In this document: positions 33,201-37,746 of the stretch, piece after piece
How positions within the stretch are numbered: the first letter of the stretch is position 1
How the letters are laid out: every line of letters starts with the position of its first letter
Origin: Porphyromonadaceae bacterium UBA7087
GTDB lineage: Bacteria; Bacteroidota; Bacteroidia; Bacteroidales; Muribaculaceae
Assembly: GCA_002493515.1 (NCBI GenBank)
Contig: DKYZ01000061.1
Span: 1 to 37,746, forward strand
DNA length: 37,746 bases
Direction of reading: 5' to 3'
Translations under genes and position numbers: made by a program
Notes under the pieces: model-generated
What the model was told of the DNA's origin: nothing
Databases searched by the model: none
Seen by the model: the letters and a program-made list of their open reading frames with translations, nothing else

Positions 33201-34288
33201 ATCACCGAGCGTGTTGTGAATGCCACATGCCCCTTCCCTCTCTTCATGGCAAAAGGCTGCGATATGAGCCAGTCGTCGCCGACGCGGTCTCCGTTTGTAC
33301 TGCCGCTGCAGGACGCCACCCCCATGACGCCATCGCGATTGGCTACCCACTCGCTGAACATCCAGGTATTGCCGTCCCTGTTGCCGTCGGTCACAATCCA
33401 CTCGACATCAAACTCCTCCGCGCCGAGCTTGCTGAAATCACAACCGTAAGGAAGGTCGCGAGATTCCATATTCCGGCAGACGGCCTTTCTGGTGTTGTTG
33501 GAAGAAAGCATGTCGCCATCGGCTTTCACGGACGCCTCTATATCGTAAATTCCCGGTGCGGAAAGATCCGCCTTTGCCACGAATTTGTAATCCAGGCTCT
33601 CACCCGGAGCGAGCACGCCCTGGATTTTCTCCGTGGCCAAAGTCTCCGAGTTGACGGAATAACTCACCTCCATATCGGATATCGGCTCCGAACCCATATT
33701 GAATAAGGTGACATATATCTCCTCCTCCCCGAGACCGACACCATTCAACGGCACAGTCAGAGCCTCAAGAGAGACATCCTGCGGTACTGACAAAGTGGCG
33801 TAATCGCCGGATCCTTTCTCTCCGTCAAGATACCGTATGCTCATGCGGTAGGTAGCTCCGGGAAGGAACTCGAAGTCATCCACGAGCACAAAATCGCCGT
33901 AAGGGAACATCATCCCTTCGTCGCAGGGTCGCACCACCATCCAGTCGTAGACCCCGGCCTCAACAAGAAGCTCAATCTCGCCGTCGACCACAACCGTAGA
34001 GGTGGGATAACGGCATTCGGCTCCTTCCGGCAAACTGAACTCGAAGGAATCGTAATTCCCGAAATAACGGTCGGTCGATGGAAAGAACTCCTCGTTGTAG
34101 GCGGAATGGTCTGAGTCCAAAAGCCACTGATAGCCTGTGGCGCCATCTCCGAAAACATCGTGAGCCTCGAGCACAAGCCGGCTCATCCCCTCGGGAATCC
34201 CGCCCGAGGACGACTTCGCGGCCTCTGCCGGCGACGCCATCCAGAGGGCGACGCTCATGGCCGTAATTCCAATAGTTTTCGTTCTCAT
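30221..34288 (-). CDS. Large secreted protein with CARDB-like, choice-of-anchor-type and type IX sorting domains
   Basis: A 1355-residue protein from ATG 34288 (MRTKTIGITAMSVALWMASP, signal peptide cut near AEA). Repeated segments of the type APGESLDYKF...PGIYDIEASVK are CARDB-like adhesion folds. DGNTWMFSEW...DDWLISQPF, seen again in a variant form later, matches cleaved-adhesin/choice-of-anchor domains. The last 70 residues (LGIYSSDGLKVASGEAG, LRPGVYVARASGDGGNSVLK) look like a type A sorting domain of the type IX secretion system. It should be exported and fixed on or released from the cell surface. No enzyme domain was seen. The frame extends to 34324, but the signal supports 34288. It is monocistronic. 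Confidence 0.85.
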   Translation of the reverse strand: MRTKTIGITAMSVALWMASPAEAAKSSSGGIPEGMSRLVLEAHDVFGDGATGYQWLLDSDHSAYNEEFFPSTDRYFGNYDSFEFSLPEGAECRYPTSTVVVDGEIELLVEAGVYDWMVVRPCDEGMMFPYGDFVLVDDFEFLPGATYRMSIRYLDGEKGSGDYATLSVPQDVSLEALTVPLNGVGLGEEEIYVTLFNMGSEPISDMEVSYSVNSETLATEKIQGVLAPGESLDYKFVAKADLSAPGIYDIEASVKADGDMLSSNNTRKAVCRNMESRDLPYGCDFSKLGAEEFDVEWIVTDGNRDGNTWMFSEWVANRDGVMGVASCSGSTNGDRVGDDWLISQPFAMKRGKGHVAFTTRSVMDTKMERVEVCVGDTPYPESMRVVGTYDVCSLEWLSKGLTFDVEADGVYYVALHAVSQNGYNLFVGDVTVGEGEFKGKPAVRVEKLLVPYSNCDLPADAKVGMRVTNVGTAALENYSLECTVNSEISVRKDFTVRIEPGETADIVLDDVVDFSETGEYAVELRLQSDEIDEIRTVDIECYEPILEKPVYTSFTKQENVDIWQSLTDDGWYYEEYFSDFSAQKHGRENGLLCRGISFSHPVRVRMSYVAAGWDSSALGIYLGKSGEDVESYVRIYEDAAVDNEPRDVEFTAEIPSAGNYSLMIADEGEEGSRSFIRLNEILISEVMLHDLAIERFDGPVSLFMPSTQLGSENEFIVEVANRGSEPMSGVKVRMSVDADETGVSQTVDAVAPGESVRIPVRGMLPAKKVGERFSLSFEVLANEEDGLASDNILSLEGITVTETQRSTENITELVYGTGNNGDPLAIGNVYCIGGEADLTSVTVGLCPTEPDTPNAMGEIALNIYSLDADDGIERCIYSERRERGTGGFVDFDVPDMRLGVGRYYFEVEQLSGYNMGLALQQDESAVCWERTGNELTRVEGAGYALCIRAEFGPDSRVYAKDAWVRSIYEPTLDEALFSQDETVRGEVRNNGYEEAGCDVELLLDGERVATRSLSLQPYESALIDFSGIDLSRAGVHDLELKAVMADDANPSNDSLVRHIVTSEEADPYVMDFEACNDFDAAGDRLNPRWTTVDRNGVRTTLFWRYEHRHRGDACGFMAFNILSTVPSMSELPLENFEPHSGDRFGVAFVFSPFQEGGDALEQADIWMISPKLRLGSSSSFDFYVRTRLLESPEADLEPYRVLVSETDIEPESFRVIGEDVRLASLDGWEAVSVDLSEYDGKDVYVAIQYIGKPFINTCLMIDDLRVNTNVTGVPEVVAAGEPEISYDGDRGVVTMRCGSAAAVLGIYSSDGLKVASGEAGAMNVCDVDVRGLRPGVYVARASGDGGNSVLKFVVR

Positions 34289-34362
34289 AAAATAATATTT
34301 ACAGGTTAGTACTTTCATCCGCACTCATAGACATTCCTCCATGAACTCCGGACATTTCAATG

Positions 34363-34370
34363 CAAAATTA
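34363..34370 (-). promoter_or_regulatory. -7 box of the type IX cargo gene
   Basis: Minus strand TAATTTTG, a full match, 75 nt before the ATG; no -33 TTTG at the expected distance. Confidence 0.5.
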
Positions 34371-34395
34371 CAGCGTATTTTCCGATTACTCCTAA

Positions 34396-34466
34396 TTTTT
34401 CAATAGACAAATAATGTACAACAGCTGGATTATACCCCTGCCGGGCACTGTTTGTCTATGAAAAAA
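34396..34466. promoter_or_regulatory. Inverted repeat in the divergent promoter region
   Basis: tttttcaatagacaaa (34396-34411) and tttgtctatgaaaaaa (34451-34466) are near-perfect inverted arms, with atagacaaa fully matched. They lie between the divergent cargo gene and the regulator gene, as a shared operator would. Confidence 0.45.
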
Positions 34467-34469
34467 GGC

Positions 34470-34477
34470 TAAATTTG
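34470..34477 (+). promoter_or_regulatory. -7 box near the regulator start
   Basis: TAAATTTG is a full match, with a TTTG at 34451-34454, 15 nt upstream. It would start transcription at about the ATG at 34482, giving a leaderless message, or the true start codon lies further in. Confidence 0.4.
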
Positions 34478-34481
34478 CCGT

Positions 34482-36221
34482 ATGCATAGACTGCTTCTTA
34501 CATTGACAATCATTATATCGTCTCTGTCCATGACGGCGACCGACCATCATGCGTCTCATTGGAAATCCGTAGGGCTCGAGGGGGAAGCCTTCGACTCCAT
34601 GATGGAGAGGGCCGCCTTCCTCGACATGCCGCGCCGCGACCTCATAAGCATCATCAGACGCTTTCCCGAAAATCCCGACGCCAGCAATCCGCGCCAGGCA
34701 CGCGCACGCCTGGCCTACTGGAAAGCCTGGGTCCTGCTCAAGTAAAATCCCGATTCCGCGCTTAGGCTCTCTGAATATTCCCTGTCGCTGTGCGACTCCG
34801 CCGGCTATCCCTACGACCATGCCCGATTCTCTCTGCTCAGCGCGGATTTCCTCAAGATGCAGGGCCATCTGGCCGACGCCTATTTCATATGCCGGGGAAG
34901 ACTGGCGACATTCCGCAGGATGTCAGACCCCTTCTGGGAAGCGAAGTCCCTTGTAATGCTCGGAACGATAATGCAGGATCTCGGGGAGTATCACGAGGCG
35001 ATGGGATATTTCAGCGAGGCGCAGCGTATTTTCGGGGATACACAAAGCGAGGCTTGTCTGGTGAAAAACAGAATCAACCTGGCCAACATAAGTTATATGC
35101 TCGGAATGAAACAGACTGCGATGAAATGGCTCGACGGGCTGGAGTCCAACCGTTTCGTAATTTCCGACTCAGCCTATCTGGCCAATGTGCTTGTATCGCG
35201 CTTCCACATCTCAGAGTTCGCCGACCGCCGGGCCGCCCTGGAAGCATATGACATAAGCAGACGCCTCGGCAATGACCATCTGCTGACAATATCGCTGCTG
35301 TCGATGGGGATGCTCTCGTATGAGGACGGGAATTTCGTGGAGGGCACCGGATACCTGAAGGAGGGTCTCGCCGCCACCTGGAGGACAAACGACCTGCCCG
35401 AAAGGCGACGTATTCTCGAGGGATTGGTGAAATGCTGCCTCGCCTCCGGCGACACGGCTGCCTCCGGCAACTACCGGCTGCTGCTTGCGGAGCTCAGCGA
35501 CTCCCTGTATCACCACGAGCGGATAGACAGCATGAGGAAAACGGAACACCTCGCCACTATAAACAGATATGAGGAGAATGTGAGGAAGCTGGAGGAGAAG
35601 AGTCACTGGAAATTTCTGCTCACCATTTCAATCGGCGGCGGAATCGTGGCTGTACTGATACTCTCGCTCTGGCTTGTGTGGACTTCGAAGAAACGCCTTC
35701 AGGCAGACAGGCTGCTCGAAGAGGAGAAAAGACGGGGGCTTGAACTGCTGAACCGCCAGTATGCCATTGAAATCGAGGCCAAGGAGAAGGAAATCGCCTC
35801 CAACACGATGCTCATGTCTCAGAAAAACGCGCAACTGAAGGAGCTTTCCTCAAAAATCGAGCATATGAGGGAGAGGGGCGACATCGCGCAGTCGAACAGC
35901 GACTCGCTCAAAAGCGATATTGACCGTCAGCTCTCGGCCGACGATGACTGGCGCTACTTCAAACTGCGATTTGACGAGGTGCATCCCAATTTCTTCACAC
36001 AACTCCAGGAGAGATATCCTGACCTCTCAAAGACTGAGTTGCGACTCTGCGCCTATATCCGGGTCGGCATGAGCGCCAAGGAGATAGCGCAGATTCTGTC
36101 GGTAAAGCCAGAGACCGTCAACACCTCCCGCTACCGTATGCGCAAAAAGATGCGGCTTCCCTCCGACCTTCCCCTCGAGACGGCCATCGAGAGCATCGGC
36201 ACATTACCCCCCACAAAATGA
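34482..36221 (+). pseudogene. TPR / transmembrane / HTH regulator, broken by one in-frame TAA
   Basis: From ATG 34482 a signal-like start (MHRLLLTLTIIISSLSM), then helical TPR-like repeats up to WKAWVLLK and TAA at 34743-34745. The same frame goes on without any shift as NPDSALRLSEYSLSLCDSAG and is open to 36221. The rest has TPR-like repeats, one membrane segment (FLLTISIGGGIVAVLILSLW, about 35610-35670), a coiled coil rich in Glu/Lys, and a C-terminal LuxR-like HTH (TELRLCAYIRVGMSAKEIAQ). This TPR-TM-HTH layout is typical of Bacteroidetes sensors that bind DNA from the membrane. Translation could restart at ATG 34857, giving a 454-residue product without signal. Two genes for an outer-membrane protein and a lipoprotein follow. 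Confidence 0.82.
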
Positions 36222-36255
36222 AATACATGAGTATGATTTTTTTAGGCAATAATCA

Positions 36256-36286
36256 ATTGCCGTTGCAGGGATTTTTATTAATTTTG
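36256..36286 (+). promoter_or_regulatory. Promoter of the outer-membrane protein gene
   Basis: ATTG (36256-36259), 19-nt spacer, TAATTTTG (36279-36286), 30 nt before the ATG. Confidence 0.65.
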
Positions 36287-36315
36287 TCGATATTTTCCAA
36301 CCAACTCTAATAATT

Positions 36316-36984
36316 ATGAGACGAATACTCGCTTTTTCAGCCGCACTGATGCTTTTGATGGTTTTCGCCACCAATGCCTCGGCGCTATGCCGTGAGGAAT
36401 GCGGCGAGCCACGCGGCCGCTTCACCAACCTCGGTTTCGCCTACAGTCACCTTAACCAGGAGGGCTATCCGAAACTGCACAGTGACGTGGGCTTTTCCCT
36501 GTCCAAGGGTACCACCTACCACCTCCACCGGCCTATCGCCGGGTTCCTGCGATTCGGAATCGACGCCGCCTGGTTTGACATCACCTACGACAATTACAAG
36601 GTGAAGGAGATATCCATATACGGCACCGATGAATACTCCATACATCATGTGGACCTCGGTCTGCAGGTAGGCCCTTCGGTGACTGTGAACTTCTTCAAGC
36701 GCCTCCAGGCGACAGCCTATTTCCGCTACAACCCCACGCTGGCGCTGATGTATAACAATGACGAGCTCCAGGCCGGATTCGCAAATATGTTCACTGGCGG
36801 CGTGTGCGTCAGCTACGGCATAATCGGACTTGGCATCGAGAGCCGATTCGGTCAGTCGAAAATGAACTCATATTTCCAGAATGACGACTTCTATGACTCC
36901 GACGACTGGACAGACGCCATATCGTCGCGCAAGGTTAAGACTAAATTCTCCGGACTCCGGGCTTACATCTCATTCAGATTCTGA
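36316..36984 (+). CDS. Outer-membrane beta-barrel protein, small
   Basis: A 222-residue protein with signal peptide MRRILAFSAALMLLMVFATN...ASA and then alternating hydrophobic strands (FTNLGFAYSHLNQEGY, IHHVDLGLQVGPSVTVNFF, LRAYISFRF). The last residue is Phe, as in outer-membrane barrels inserted by the Bam machinery. It resembles the small OmpA/OmpW-like barrels of Bacteroidetes; no closer family is recognised. An eight-strand barrel is likely from the size. It ends 5 nt before the next ATG, so the two genes form an operon. Confidence 0.78.
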   Translation: MRRILAFSAALMLLMVFATNASALCREECGEPRGRFTNLGFAYSHLNQEGYPKLHSDVGFSLSKGTTYHLHRPIAGFLRFGIDAAWFDITYDNYKVKEISIYGTDEYSIHHVDLGLQVGPSVTVNFFKRLQATAYFRYNPTLALMYNNDELQAGFANMFTGGVCVSYGIIGLGIESRFGQSKMNSYFQNDDFYDSDDWTDAISSRKVKTKFSGLRAYISFRF

Positions 36985-36989
36985 ACATT

Positions 36990-37730
36990 ATGAAAATCAA
37001 AAGATTATACAGGACAATCCTGGCCTCGGCCACACTCGCCCTTACGGCCGCAGGCTGCGGCGTCAACGAGATAACAATCGACGACGGCACCGTGATACCC
37101 GACAATGACCGCGGGGAGATCAACGGTTCAATGGAATCTTTCCCGGTATGGGGAACAGTGACCGACAGCAAAGGCCAACCTTTGAGCGACGTCACGGTGT
37201 CCTCTGGTGACATAAGCATCGTCAGCGACGTCAACGGATTCTTCTCCCTTGACCAGACCGACGTAAATGATGGCCGTTTTCTGGTAAGATTCAGCAAGGA
37301 GGGCTATTTCCCGGTGGTGCGTTCGGCAGTTGCCTACGACAAGAATCCATGCGGTCTGAACGTGGCTCTCGCTTCTGCCGACGACCCAATGGTCTGCCGT
37401 AAGGAATATTCGGCAGAAAGCGCTCAGACTTTTGAGGCCGGAGGCATGAAAATAAGTCTGCCGGCCGACTGCTACAGCTACGCCGCCACCGGAGAGAAAT
37501 ATTCCGGTATGGTAAAGGCTTCAATGTATTATCTTTCTCCCGAAGCCGACGAGTTCTCACAGCTCATGCCGGGAAGCGACCTGGCCGGCGTAGGAACGTC
37601 CGGAATGCAGATGCAGCTCATATCCTACGGCATGACTAACGTGCTCCTTTCCGACGACCAGGGACGCCAGCTCCAGCTTTCGGGCAATGCCAAGGCCGAG
37701 ATGTCATTCCCGACTCCGGCTGCATGGTAG
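36990..37730 (+). CDS. Lipoprotein with carboxypeptidase-regulatory-like domain, possibly cut short
   Basis: A 246-residue protein with signal MKIKRLYRTILASATLALTA and lipobox AAGC, then GVNEITIDDG. Residues about 50-105 are a carboxypeptidase-regulatory-like (beta-sandwich) domain: VWGTVTDSKGQPLSDVTVSS and VSDVNGFFSL. A second domain follows (MKISLPADCYSYAATGEKYS onward) that in related lipoproteins usually continues well past this length. It reads SFPTPAAW and then TAG at 37728, 16 nt from the window end. It may be truncated by a late mutation or by the sequence edge. Coupled to the upstream barrel gene; likely an envelope pair. Confidence 0.75.
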   Translation: MKIKRLYRTILASATLALTAAGCGVNEITIDDGTVIPDNDRGEINGSMESFPVWGTVTDSKGQPLSDVTVSSGDISIVSDVNGFFSLDQTDVNDGRFLVRFSKEGYFPVVRSAVAYDKNPCGLNVALASADDPMVCRKEYSAESAQTFEAGGMKISLPADCYSYAATGEKYSGMVKASMYYLSPEADEFSQLMPGSDLAGVGTSGMQMQLISYGMTNVLLSDDQGRQLQLSGNAKAEMSFPTPAAW

Positions 37731-37746
37731 TGTTTCACTGAGTGTG

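Noticed and set aside
24549..34745. Reassigned TAA codon in this organism
   Set aside because: TAA ends several apparently complete genes (lipoprotein at 12646, ATPase copy B, type IX cargo gene), so it works as a stop.

Overview
The window looks like a chromosome segment of a gut Bacteroidales, most likely of the Muribaculaceae/Prevotella type. The family-level placement is inference. The evidence is promoters of the TTTG-N19/20-TAnnTTTG kind, a lipoprotein with an acidic export signal after the lipidated Cys, a TamB/TamL pair, a type IX secretion cargo protein, an inositol-lipid gene set and a TPR-TM-HTH regulator. GC is fairly high except in intergenic DNA and in an accessory block at about 24.4-30.2 kb.

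Region 1 (1-11.2 kb, all minus strand). Read in the direction of transcription: tRNA-Pro(CGG) with its own promoter and terminator; metK; a SurA/PpiD-type periplasmic chaperone; then a tight run rlmN-pdxA-NTP transferase-ATP-grasp-CDP-alcohol phosphatidyltransferase-HAD, closed by a strong hairpin. A separately promoted myo-inositol-phosphate synthase runs off the left edge. The last five genes make sense together as an inositol-phospholipid (or inositol-sphingolipid) pathway: make inositol-phosphate, perhaps activate it with CTP, transfer it to a lipid, and trim or decorate it.

Region 2 (11.2-21.4 kb). A UbiA-family prenyltransferase with altered Asp-rich motifs lies on the plus strand. On the minus strand follow an orphan surface lipoprotein and the envelope operon tamB-tamL-small membrane protein, driven by a near-ideal promoter.

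Region 3 (21.5-24.4 kb, plus strand). A compact sugar operon: RhaM-type mutarotase, FucP-type permease (start and stop codons overlap) and a fused nucleotidylyltransferase/GHMP-kinase protein, with a terminator whose loop holds the last stop codon. It suggests import, anomer interconversion, 1-phosphorylation and nucleotide activation of a deoxysugar such as L-fucose.

Region 4 (24.4-30.1 kb) is an accessory graveyard. It holds two broken AAA ATPase genes, a Fic fragment, an IS630-type element whose transposase has an in-frame TAA, and two intact tandem AAA-ATPase/PD-(D/E)XK paralogues with a mosaic pattern of identity. There is also a 19-bp perfect palindrome, a set of three 17-bp repeats spaced exactly 33 bp apart, and a long imperfect hairpin.

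Region 5 (30.1-37.7 kb). A 1355-residue secreted multidomain protein with a type IX sorting domain (minus strand), then on the plus strand a TPR/TM/HTH regulator broken by one TAA codon, an outer-membrane beta-barrel protein and a lipoprotein with a carboxypeptidase-regulatory-like domain that stops near the window edge.
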